Source: Oscillospiraceae bacterium (GTDB lineage Bacteria > Bacillota > Clostridia > Saccharofermentanales > Saccharofermentanaceae). Taken from it: 5,947 nt of DNA. The notes beneath the pieces were generated by a model. It was not told the origin of the DNA and ran no database searches. It saw only the letters and a program-made list of their open reading frames with translations. This document shows positions 1 through 5,911 of this stretch, one piece after another. Numbering within the stretch: position 1 is the first letter of the stretch; each line of letters opens with the position of its first letter. The stretch is taken from assembly GCA_902803695.1 (NCBI GenBank), contig CADCQX010000136.1:1-5947 (forward strand), given 5' to 3'. Position numbers and translations under genes: made by a program.

Positions 1-824
1 ACTCTCCTTCTTCCGAGATACAGTATATAGAAGGTAATGCGCCTGTTTTGAAGAATGAGGTGGCCATAGGTTATTATTCTGCGATGGAGAAGGGTATTAA
101 GGTCGGCGATACCGTTACGGTGGAATACAGTAAGTATGCCGACGATCACACCACATTCAACAGAGTCAGTGAGGACTTTATCATAACAGGTATCGTTGAC
201 CGTTTTGGAGCTCATTCTCCTACATTGTTCATGGGTGATGAATTCGAAGGTTCGCTTGTTGCCGGCGGTGATTTCTTCAGTGCCAAATTGGATGTTCCTG
301 CGGATCAGTATGAAGAATATATTCAGAAGATGCAGGCCATCTATCCGAATGGCGAAGTAACCATCCTTCGTAACGAGGAGATCATGCCGTATTACCTCAC
401 GGGATATCAGCAGATGTTCGCGCTCATCATATTTATCGTATCTTTGACGTGTGCAGTTGTTATTTGTCTCCTTACGGCTTTGTACGAGAACATCTTCATT
501 GACGAGGAGACGGCTGACATAGCTCTTCTGAAGAGCATGGGTTTTGGCAGGGGAACGATCAGAGCATGGCATTTCTTAAGACTCATGATACTTGCGTTGA
601 TCTCGCTGGGACTGACATACATTTTCATGGTAACGGGAGGCAATCTTATTATCGGAAAGTTATTTACCAATGTCATGAAATGCTACAGTTTCAAATTTAA
701 GGTTCAGCCTATAAGCAACTTTGTCATATTGCCTCTGTGTGTCCTAACGGGACTTGCCATCATAATCTACCTGATGTCAATGTTGACGAACAAGATCCAG
801 ATCTGGAAAGTGAGAAATGAATAA
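1..824 (+). CDS. FtsX-type ABC transporter permease, 3' part (5' end outside window)
   Basis: This is the C-terminal part of an integral membrane permease of the FtsX/MacB kind, which works with an ABC ATPase to move or extract substrates at the cell surface. The frame is already open at base 3, so the true start lies upstream; the TTG at 48 is internal. The first ~135 visible codons look like the extracytoplasmic domain. Three hydrophobic segments follow at about bases 414-482, 576-638 and 714-785. Between the first two is the cytoplasmic loop typical of FtsX domains (DEETADIALLKSMGFGRGTI, 20 residues), with its conserved acidic-then-LKxxG pattern. The protein ends with a short charged tail. 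Its TAA shares its last A with the ATG of the next gene, so the two are probably co-translated. The ATPase partner and the substrate are not visible. The family is clear; the role (export, peptide resistance or lipoprotein handling) cannot be told from this part. Confidence 0.9.
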   Translation, partial: SPSSEIQYIEGNAPVLKNEVAIGYYSAMEKGIKVGDTVTVEYSKYADDHTTFNRVSEDFIITGIVDRFGAHSPTLFMGDEFEGSLVAGGDFFSAKLDVPADQYEEYIQKMQAIYPNGEVTILRNEEIMPYYLTGYQQMFALIIFIVSLTCAVVICLLTALYENIFIDEETADIALLKSMGFGRGTIRAWHFLRLMILALISLGLTYIFMVTGGNLIIGKLFTNVMKCYSFKFKVQPISNFVILPLCVLTGLAIIIYLMSMLTNKIQIWKVRNE

Positions 825-2218
825 TGAAAAAACTTAAGATAATCACAGCCTTTATCGTCCTAGGAACTATGCTTGTTTCCGGCTGCAATTCCACCGCTTC
901 CAAAGTAGCGGTGGAGGCAGCGGAAATGACTCCGGTAGATTCTTACTACACCAAGGAAATCCGCGAATATACTGACGAAGGTTCTATCGAAGAACCTGTC
1001 GCTACTTATGAGTCCGATGACGGCCTTTGCGTCATCAAAGTTATGCCGAGTTATTACGACATCACCCTTGATTATGAGAAAGGCAGCAGAAGCGAAGTCG
1101 GCAAGGCATACGGCTCACTCATAAGAGAAAACATACCTTATTTCATCACCACAATGGAGCCTTATCTTTTCGAAAACATCCGCGGTGCATACGGCGGTTC
1201 TTTCGAAGCTGATGCAGTCCAGAAGAGGATCGATACATTATTCGCATCATGGAGACCTGAGTATCAGGAAGAGATCACTGCCTTCGCTGAAGCTATCTCA
1301 GGCGGTTCCCACGGCATCGTTGAGGATAACAACTTAAGCTACGAAGAAGCGATCCTCATGCAGATGATCCCTGATGCTTTGCGTCCGACATGCTGCAGCG
1401 CACTGTCCCTTTGGGGAGATAAGACAACGACAGGAGATATGATCACTCTCCGTAATCTGGAGTGGAATCTCGGTTCCGAGAATCAGATGGGAATGATCAA
1501 TGCGGTAACTCATATGAAGAATGGCAACAGAACTGTCACAGCTATCTCAGTTCTCGGACTTTTCGATATCATATCCGGAGTAAACGATGACGGAGTTTTC
1601 GCAGCCATACTTGATGTCGGATCAGTTCAGTCCGAAGCATATGTATACGAAGGAAAGAAATGCTACACGATGGAACTTCGTTATGCGCTGGAAGAATTCT
1701 CTACAGCACGCGATCTGGGTGAATTTATGGTAGGTGAAAGCGGCGATTTCACATGGTGTCACAACCTCACCATTACTGACGGAAAGGATGCTTTCTGCGC
1801 TGAAGACTGTGTAAGTCAGGTAGTGGAGAAAGGCATGGGCAGATCAATCCTTCGCGACTGCGATACACCGATCCTTGAAGGCATAAGCTGGGATAACGAA
1901 GATTCACTTTGCATAGTAAATTCTTTTACATCTGAAGGCAACCAGGACGGCTTTACCGGTGTTTCTTCCAACGTCATAAGATTTGCCAAGTATAACGAGT
2001 GGGTGAAGGCAAAGGAGAAGTTCTCTCCAAAGGACGTTAAGGATCTTATCACGCAGGAGATCGTCGATCAGTATGCGGTACAGAATGTACACGGAGCAGG
2101 AAGCGCACAACTCATCCTTGTCGATTATCACACGGGTTCTGTACAGGTAGCATTCAGCGGACCTGAGGGTGTAGTTGATAAACCTGATTTTATCGAGGTG
2201 GAAAAACTCGGCAGATGA
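824..2218 (+). CDS. Lipoprotein, C45-like Ntn amidohydrolase/acyltransferase
   Basis: This is a 464-residue surface lipoprotein. A basic N-terminus and hydrophobic stretch lead to a lipobox (LVSGC) with the lipidated Cys at residue 21. The catalytic part resembles the C45 acyl-CoA:6-aminopenicillanate acyltransferase-like/linear amide C-N hydrolase group, Ntn enzymes that use an N-terminal Cys freed by self-cleavage. The diagnostic block is residues 189-214: TCCSALSLWG, then a TxxGDMI turn and RNLEW. The nucleophile is probably C191, by its spacing to the WG, with C190 the alternative. Supporting blocks are SGVNDDGVF (251-259), CHNLTITDG (312-320) and a late SSNVIRF (381-387). Substrates in the family include bile salts, penicillins and N-acyl amides; which applies here cannot be told. 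The start overlaps the stop of the permease gene and has only a weak GTGAG upstream, which suggests coupled translation. The family call is fairly sure; substrate and self-processing are inferred. Confidence 0.82.
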   Translation: MKKLKIITAFIVLGTMLVSGCNSTASKVAVEAAEMTPVDSYYTKEIREYTDEGSIEEPVATYESDDGLCVIKVMPSYYDITLDYEKGSRSEVGKAYGSLIRENIPYFITTMEPYLFENIRGAYGGSFEADAVQKRIDTLFASWRPEYQEEITAFAEAISGGSHGIVEDNNLSYEEAILMQMIPDALRPTCCSALSLWGDKTTTGDMITLRNLEWNLGSENQMGMINAVTHMKNGNRTVTAISVLGLFDIISGVNDDGVFAAILDVGSVQSEAYVYEGKKCYTMELRYALEEFSTARDLGEFMVGESGDFTWCHNLTITDGKDAFCAEDCVSQVVEKGMGRSILRDCDTPILEGISWDNEDSLCIVNSFTSEGNQDGFTGVSSNVIRFAKYNEWVKAKEKFSPKDVKDLITQEIVDQYAVQNVHGAGSAQLILVDYHTGSVQVAFSGPEGVVDKPDFIEVEKLGR

Positions 2219-2220
2219 AA

Positions 2221-2229
2221 TGGTATAAT
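2221..2229 (+). promoter_or_regulatory. Extended -10 promoter for the alpha/beta hydrolase gene
   Basis: TGGTATAAT is a perfect extended -10 element (TG, one base, TATAAT at 2224-2229). No good -35 is seen 17-18 bases upstream, which is acceptable for an extended -10. Transcription would start near 2236, giving a leader of about 29 bases that carries AGGA boxes at 2252-2255 and 2257-2260 before the ATG at 2265. It lies 3 bases past the stop of the preceding lipoprotein gene, so the hydrolase can be expressed separately. Confidence 0.6.
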
Positions 2230-2264
2230 TGGTTCATCTAAGGGAATAGTCAGGATAGGATACA

Positions 2265-3203
2265 ATGAAGAAAGCTTTAAAAAACGTTGGAAAAGTTTTG
2301 CTTGTACTCATCATAGTATTGGCTGTATTTGTAGGTTCTGTTTACGTATATAACAGGATAATGCTCAATAAAGAAGAACCGCTTATGGAGCAGCCGATAG
2401 GTCAGTATGTTGAGGTCGACGGTCACAAGATGAATATATACACGGAAGGGGAGGGAGATCATACTCTCCTTTTTCTGTCGGGTTCGGGAACGGCAGCACC
2501 GGTACTCGATTTTAAGAGTCTCTATTCGCTGTTGAGTGATGATTATAAGATTGTTGTTATCGAGAAATTCGGATACGGATTCAGTGACGTGGTTGACATG
2601 GAGAGATCTTTTGAAACGATCCTTAGACAGGACAGAGAAGCCCTGTCCAAAGCAGGAATTGAAGGTCCGTTTGTCCTCTGTCCTCATTCTATGTCAGGTC
2701 TGGAAGCTATAATGTGGGCACAGGATTATCCTGAGGAAGTTGAAGCCATTATCGGACTTGATATGGTTGTGCCAAGGACATATGACAACTGGGATTTTGA
2801 CGGAACCTTGCGATATGAGAAATTAGGTGTTCTTGGCCGTAAGACAGGTTTTATCAGGTTCTTCTATGCTGACAGTTCCTTACCGCCGTCATTATCTGAA
2901 GATGACAAGAAACTGTATCGTGCAATTGCCTGCAGGATCGCTGTCAATGATAATGTGATCGATGAAGGTCTGGTTATCCCGGAAACGGTCAAGATTATAG
3001 ACAGCAAACCGATTCCGGATATTCCTATGTTAATGTTTGTTTCTAACGGAGAAGGAACAGGTTCTGATGATTGGGTTCAGATTGAAAAGGATTTTGCTGC
3101 GGCAAATTCAAACGTGCAGATGATCGAACTTGATTGCGAACATTATGTGCATAATTTCGAGCAGGAGAAAATCGCCGAAGAGATTAGTGTATTTTTTCAA
3201 TAA
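2265..3203 (+). CDS. Membrane-anchored alpha/beta hydrolase
   Basis: This 312-residue protein of the alpha/beta hydrolase fold probably acts at the outer face of the membrane. Residues 9-29 form one hydrophobic segment after a basic N-terminus (KKALKNVGK) and no lipobox Cys follows, so an uncleaved anchor is likely. The fold landmarks appear in order: LLFLSGSGT (68-76) at the oxyanion position, VVIEKFGYGFSD (97-108), the nucleophile elbow PHSMSG with Ser142, and a C-terminal CEHYVH with probable catalytic His293. The catalytic acid is less certain; Asp268 or Asp269 in the NGEGTGSDDW stretch is a candidate. The elbow has Pro and Ser where the usual GxSxG has Gly, a variant I believe occurs in Firmicutes relatives. 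The gene has its own promoter and an AGGA box four bases before the ATG. Substrate is unknown; esterase, lipase-like or peptidase activity is possible. Confidence 0.85.
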   Translation: MKKALKNVGKVLLVLIIVLAVFVGSVYVYNRIMLNKEEPLMEQPIGQYVEVDGHKMNIYTEGEGDHTLLFLSGSGTAAPVLDFKSLYSLLSDDYKIVVIEKFGYGFSDVVDMERSFETILRQDREALSKAGIEGPFVLCPHSMSGLEAIMWAQDYPEEVEAIIGLDMVVPRTYDNWDFDGTLRYEKLGVLGRKTGFIRFFYADSSLPPSLSEDDKKLYRAIACRIAVNDNVIDEGLVIPETVKIIDSKPIPDIPMLMFVSNGEGTGSDDWVQIEKDFAAANSNVQMIELDCEHYVHNFEQEKIAEEISVFFQ

Positions 3204-3238
3204 TCTCGAAACTTATATGATTATTGCATATTCTCTAT

Positions 3239-3271
3239 CATAATTGTGATAAAATGATGATAACAATTATG
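3239..3271 (+). promoter_or_regulatory. Toxin-antitoxin promoter with a 9-bp inverted repeat (candidate operator)
   Basis: CATAATTGT (3239-3247) is perfectly mirrored by ACAATTATG (3263-3271), with 15 bases between the arms. Inside the repeat lies an extended -10, TGATAAAAT (3247-3255), which puts the transcription start near 3262. No convincing -35 is seen at standard spacing; TTGCAT at 3224-3229 is 20 bases away. Antitoxins of the Phd/YefM family are known to bind palindromes in their own promoters, so this repeat is the natural operator candidate. The placement is seen in the sequence; the binding is inferred. Confidence 0.55.
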
Positions 3272-3284
3272 TAAAGAGGTAAAG

Positions 3285-3545
3285 ATGATGATTACAATAA
3301 GACCTGTGTCAGATTTGAGAAATAAATTTGCCGACATTGAGAAAACTGTTGATGGCGGTGAACCGGTCTTTCTCACCAAGAATGGATATGGATCTATGGT
3401 TGTTATGAGTATCGAGTATTATTCCCGACTTACTCAGGATGTTGAGTCAGCATTAAATGAGGCTGATAAGTATGCTGAAAACAACGATAACAGAATGAGT
3501 CATGATGAAGTCTTTGGTAAACTTAGAGGTCAGTTGAATGGCTGA
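3285..3545 (+). CDS. Type II antitoxin, Phd/YefM family
   Basis: This is a small 86-residue antitoxin that would neutralise a RelE/ParE-type toxin by direct binding and repress its own operon. The N-terminal half has the Phd/YefM pattern: IRPVSDLRNKFADIEKTV, then GEPVFLTKNGYGSMVVMS and IEYYSRL, i.e. the DNA-binding and dimer region. The C-terminal third is charged and helical in character (ALNEADKYAENNDNRMSHDE), as expected for the toxin-binding tail. The length is normal for the family. AGAGG at 3275-3279 is 5 bases before the first ATG and 8 before the second at 3288, so the second Met may be the true start. The downstream toxin frame begins at 3538 inside the end of this gene. The antitoxin itself looks intact although its partner is broken. 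Confidence 0.9.
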   Translation: MMITIRPVSDLRNKFADIEKTVDGGEPVFLTKNGYGSMVVMSIEYYSRLTQDVESALNEADKYAENNDNRMSHDEVFGKLRGQLNG

Positions 3546-3866
3546 TGTTGTATATGAATTACAATATCTTCCGCTATTTTATGATGACCTGGAAGAGCAT
3601 GTTATGTATATAAAAAAGTCTTGGGTAACGTAAAGGCGGCTAACAACCTTTTGGATGCTGTTGAAAGTGCAATTATCGAAAGGCTTCCTAATGCAGAATA
3701 ATTTGAACAATATCATTCTTTATCTGAACGAAAATATCCAGACTATCGTATATATGTTAAGAATTATGTGATCTACTACGTAGTGATTCCAATAAACAAG
3801 AATAAGAAGATAATGGAAGTTCGTCGAATGCTTCATGGACGTCAGGATCGAGACCATAAAGTGTAA
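3538..3866 (+). pseudogene. RelE/ParE-type toxin, broken by a frameshift and a stop
   Basis: The reading frame starts at ATG 3538, eight bases before the end of the antitoxin gene, with AGAGG at 3525-3529 and good spacing. It gives MADVVYELQYLPLFYDDLEE and onward to YIKK, then meets TAA at 3631-3633 after 31 codons. If the frame moves by -1 at bases 3612-3618, it continues as LGNVKAANNLLDAVESAI (3621-3674), hits a second stop, TAA at 3699-3701, and then resumes as FEQYHSLSERKYPDYRIYV, NYVIYYVVI, and MEVRRMLHGRQDRDH, ending at TAA 3864-3866. Put together this is about 109 codons, the usual size of a RelE/ParE toxin, with the family's YR..V.NY..YY core and terminal LHGRQD block. Two separate lesions argue for a true pseudogene rather than one sequencing error. 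The family is confident; loss of function is very likely. Confidence 0.85.
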
Positions 3867-3902
3867 GAGCAAATTCTGAAAGATCGTCTTTTGAAAAATA
3901 CA

Positions 3903-3932
3903 TTGACAAAAGAATAGGTAATATGTTACATT
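3903..3932 (+). promoter_or_regulatory. Promoter of the marR-flavodoxin operon
   Basis: A consensus -35 box TTGACA (3903-3908) is followed 18 bases later by TACATT (3927-3932), preceded by TG at 3924-3925 as an extended -10. Transcription would start near 3939-3940, leaving a short leader to the ATG at 3975. The -10 overlaps the left arm of the inverted repeat at 3916-3955, which suggests direct repression by a bound regulator. Confidence 0.6.
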
Positions 3933-3955
3933 TGTGAAAAAGTAACATATTACCT
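3916..3955. promoter_or_regulatory. Perfect 14-bp inverted repeat, candidate MarR operator
   Basis: AGGTAATATGTTAC (3916-3929) is exactly mirrored by GTAACATATTACCT (3942-3955), with a 12-base AT-rich centre. The left arm overlaps the -10 region and the right arm lies in the leader ahead of the ribosome site. Because the predicted start is inside the repeat, the marR transcript would not contain both arms, so a DNA-level operator is favoured. MarR proteins are known to bind palindromes in their own promoters. An alternative is a weak terminator for read-through from the toxin locus: the right arm runs into CCTTTTCCTTTT, but the stem is AT-rich and the U-tract is broken. Confidence 0.6.
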
Positions 3956-3964
3956 TTTCCTTTT

Positions 3965-3969
3965 GGAGG
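3965..3969 (+). promoter_or_regulatory. Ribosome binding site fixing the marR start
   Basis: GGAGG sits 5 bases before ATG 3975. A possible TTG start at 3963 in the same frame would overlap this site and leave itself without one, so ATG 3975 is the better start. Confidence 0.8.
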
Positions 3970-3974
3970 CAAAA

Positions 3975-4460
3975 ATGAAGATAGAGGAAGTAGTTAAAAG
4001 CGGGGCCGTGGATTTTTCCGGAATACCGTCAAGTTATTATCTGCTGGGATTGTTGAGTGCTTTTGAAAACCGCTTTCAGGCCATGGCTGACAGTACAATG
4101 AAGGAGATAAGTTGGAAGCAGTTCTTCGCGATCATTTGCATAAATCTTTGTAAGGAACCGCCGACGCTGAAGGAACTCTCGGAGATATTGGGAAGCTCGC
4201 ATCAGAACGTGAAGCAGATATTACTTAAGCTGGAGAACAAGGGTTTTATCGAGTTCCGGACTGATGAAGAAGATAAGAGAAAACAGCGCATTGTACTGAC
4301 AAAGCGATGCATTAAATTCTGCGAGAAAAATAATGACATGAGCATAGAGATTATGTCGAAGATGTTCGATGGAATCTCTGAAAAGGATCTAAAGACAACG
4401 ATAAAGACTATCACAAATATAGAGAAAAACATGAGGACAATGGTCGAAGATAAGGAGTAA
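3975..4460 (+). CDS. MarR-family transcriptional regulator
   Basis: This 161-residue winged helix-turn-helix regulator probably acts as a dimer in the cytoplasm. The DNA-binding core is residues 63-110: PTLKELSEILG (first helix), SSHQNVKQILLKLENKGFI (recognition helix) and the wing FRTDEEDKRKQRIVLTK with the family's D..KR...LT pattern. Helices on each side (about 18-58 and 112-155) would form the dimer interface. The length is typical. Two CxxxC pairs are present (C55/C59 and C112/C116), which could allow thiol-based sensing, though this is only a suggestion. Its promoter contains a perfect inverted repeat, so self-repression is likely. The gene ends four bases before the flavodoxin ATG, whose ribosome site lies inside the marR coding end, so the two are almost certainly co-expressed. 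The inducing signal is unknown. Confidence 0.92.
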   Translation: MKIEEVVKSGAVDFSGIPSSYYLLGLLSAFENRFQAMADSTMKEISWKQFFAIICINLCKEPPTLKELSEILGSSHQNVKQILLKLENKGFIEFRTDEEDKRKQRIVLTKRCIKFCEKNNDMSIEIMSKMFDGISEKDLKTTIKTITNIEKNMRTMVEDKE

Positions 4461-4464
4461 AAAG

Positions 4465-4992
4465 ATGGATACAGTAATCTATGGATCAAAATACGGATCT
4501 GCAAAGAAATATGCACAGGAAGTATCAGAGAAAACAGGCTTTGAATTAAAGTCATACGATGAAGTGAACGACATCAATTCCTTTAACACGATCATTTATA
4601 TAGGATCGCTTTATGCAGGCGGAGTTACGGGAATGCAAAAGACTTTTAAGAAACTTACGAAAGTAAAGGATAAGAAGATCATCATCGCGACGGTTGGAAT
4701 TGCTGATCCTGAGAACAAAGAAAATACGGATCATATTAAGGACGGAATGAAAGGTCAGTTATCGGAAGAAGTTTTCGATCATGCGAAGATATTTCATCTT
4801 AGGGGTGCGATTGATTATTCAAAATTGAGCTTCAAGCACAGTATGATGATGAAGATGCTTGTTAAGATGGTGGTGGCTAAGCTACCCGAGGAAAAGCAAA
4901 ATGCCGAGACTGAGGCGATGCTTGAGACATACAATAAGCAGGTGGATTTCATAGACTTTGAGACTTTGAAACCGCTACTGGAGTGTGTATGA
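4465..4992 (+). CDS. Flavodoxin-domain protein, HemG-like (Flavodoxin_5 type)
   Basis: This 175-residue protein is probably a cytoplasmic FMN-binding electron carrier or oxidoreductase. The N-terminal strand leads straight into an FMN phosphate loop, YGSKYGSAKKYA (residues 6-17), with later flavin-contacting stretches GSLYAGGVTG (47-56) and TVGIADPEN (76-84). The GAIDYSKLSF (114-123) followed by HSMMMKMLVKM resembles the HemG/menaquinone-dependent protoporphyrinogen oxidase group rather than short classical flavodoxins, and the length fits that group. A haem role is not shown: no haem genes are nearby, and related proteins in anaerobes may serve general redox functions. AAGGAG at 4452-4457 is 7 bases before the ATG, inside the end of marR. 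Control by the upstream MarR is the obvious inference. Confidence 0.85.
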   Translation: MDTVIYGSKYGSAKKYAQEVSEKTGFELKSYDEVNDINSFNTIIYIGSLYAGGVTGMQKTFKKLTKVKDKKIIIATVGIADPENKENTDHIKDGMKGQLSEEVFDHAKIFHLRGAIDYSKLSFKHSMMMKMLVKMVVAKLPEEKQNAETEAMLETYNKQVDFIDFETLKPLLECV

Positions 4993-5006
4993 AGTAATTT
5001 CATCTC

Positions 5007-5019
5007 TTGTGATAAAATG
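5007..5019 (+). promoter_or_regulatory. Extended -10 promoter for the acidic lipoprotein gene
   Basis: TGATAAAAT (5010-5018) is an extended -10 with one mismatch to TATAAT. The surrounding 13 bases, TTGTGATAAAATG, are identical to those at 3244-3256 in the toxin-antitoxin promoter. No good -35 is visible. The predicted start near 5025 leaves a leader of about 42 bases with AGGAGGG at 5056-5062, four bases before the ATG. Confidence 0.5.
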
Positions 5020-5066
5020 TTTATGATGTTTGTTTTGCGTTTCATGCATTTTCGCAGGAGGGAAAT

Positions 5067-5906
5067 ATGAAAAAGTCTTTTCTTTTGAAGTCGGCGGCAG
5101 TGGTTCTTTGTATGGCGATGGCAGCAGCTTGTTGTTCGTGTACACCAAATGACGGTGATATGGAACCGGACGATGACAAGATAGAAGATGAAGATGATGA
5201 TGAAGACGAGGAGGAAAGTGAAGAAGAACCTTCCGCTGAATCTGTTGTCAGTGAACACGTTTTCGAAGACAGGGTGTGTACTGATTGCGGTAAGACATGG
5301 AATGAGTGTTTCTATGAGGCCATGGCAGGGTCGGCTCCTAACGGACATTACTATGACACTACCATTAATATTGGAAATGAACTCGATGCTAATGGCACCA
5401 TGGAAATAGCCACAAATGGTGAAGGATTTTTCTTTGACTATGAGACATCGATCAATGATGATGTCAAGCTGAGTTATTCGCTTCGACAGTATAACGATTC
5501 ATTTAATAATGATGCGGAAGTCTATGCAGTTGATTTTTCTATAGAGACACATTTCGGCGTGTTTTCTGAATATCCTGAAATGGGCCAGATCGTACTTCTC
5601 ACAACGTATGAAGGTGATCCGGAAGACCTGATCGAAGCATATAAGACAGGCGATATCTTCAACGTGGATGAACCATTAAGAGGGTATTACTATAATGCCT
5701 GGGATGACAGGCTGTATTATTCCTGTGAAGAAGCGGCCAGTGATATCACACTTGAAGAGATGTTCGATGGAAGTGAGATGATCACTCAAGAACAGTTTAA
5801 TGAGATCTATATGGAAAATTATGCGATATTCCTCAGTACGATCGAAGGATTCCTGAATAGTAAGGGAATGTCGCTTCATGATCTCGGTATCGCAGATTGG
5901 AAATAA
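5067..5906 (+). CDS. Acidic lipoprotein with a CxxCG motif, function unknown
   Basis: I do not recognise a named function. The 279-residue product starts with MKK and a hydrophobic signal ending in a Cys cluster (C22, C23, C25). C22 after AAA is the best lipidation site, though the lipobox lacks the usual Leu. Residues 29-58 are extremely acidic, 21 Asp or Glu of 30, with 11 in a row at 40-50. This probably forms a disordered spacer holding the rest off the membrane. Next comes H64, then C71-T-D-C-G-K-T-W, a short zinc-knuckle-like motif seen in other Clostridial surface proteins as far as I recall. The remainder (about 95-279) is Tyr/Asp/Glu-rich with alternating strand-like segments and a helical end; it has no further Cys pair except C81 and C220. 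The gene has its own promoter and a very strong AGGAGGG ribosome site. Surface binding, metal or protein sensing is possible but unproven. Confidence 0.75.
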   Translation: MKKSFLLKSAAVVLCMAMAAACCSCTPNDGDMEPDDDKIEDEDDDEDEEESEEEPSAESVVSEHVFEDRVCTDCGKTWNECFYEAMAGSAPNGHYYDTTINIGNELDANGTMEIATNGEGFFFDYETSINDDVKLSYSLRQYNDSFNNDAEVYAVDFSIETHFGVFSEYPEMGQIVLLTTYEGDPEDLIEAYKTGDIFNVDEPLRGYYYNAWDDRLYYSCEEAASDITLEEMFDGSEMITQEQFNEIYMENYAIFLSTIEGFLNSKGMSLHDLGIADWK

Positions 5907-5911
5907 TCGAA

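Noticed and set aside
2277..2687. Minus-strand open frame of 136 codons opposite the alpha/beta hydrolase
   Set aside because: The + strand frame has clear hydrolase motifs throughout, and the opposing translation shows no recognisable domain.
3916..3966. Intrinsic terminator for the toxin-antitoxin locus
   Set aside because: The stem is perfect but AT-rich and the T-tract is interrupted by CC. Its overlap with the marR -10 fits an operator better. It is kept only as an alternative.
3757..3972. Minus-strand open frame opposite the toxin remnant and marR promoter
   Set aside because: The + strand frame matches the toxin C-terminus, and the minus-strand product shows no recognisable family pattern.
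3963..3974. TTG start giving marR four extra residues
   Set aside because: The TTG overlaps the GGAGG ribosome site that serves the ATG at 3975, so it would lack its own site.
4989..5003. Short hairpin ATGAA/TTCAT after the flavodoxin gene as a terminator
   Set aside because: The stem is only five pairs, AT-rich, and has no following T-run.
5036..5056. TGCG/CGCA dyad with an ATGCAT centre just before the lipoprotein ribosome site
   Set aside because: The arms are four bases, the centre is offset by half a base and the rest does not pair, so it is compatible with chance.
4815..5348. Long open frame on the minus strand (177 codons)
   Set aside because: It runs across the flavodoxin end, a promoter region and the acidic stretch of the lipoprotein. 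It has a low-complexity, Phe/Ile-rich translation and no family features; it is a shadow of the + strand genes.
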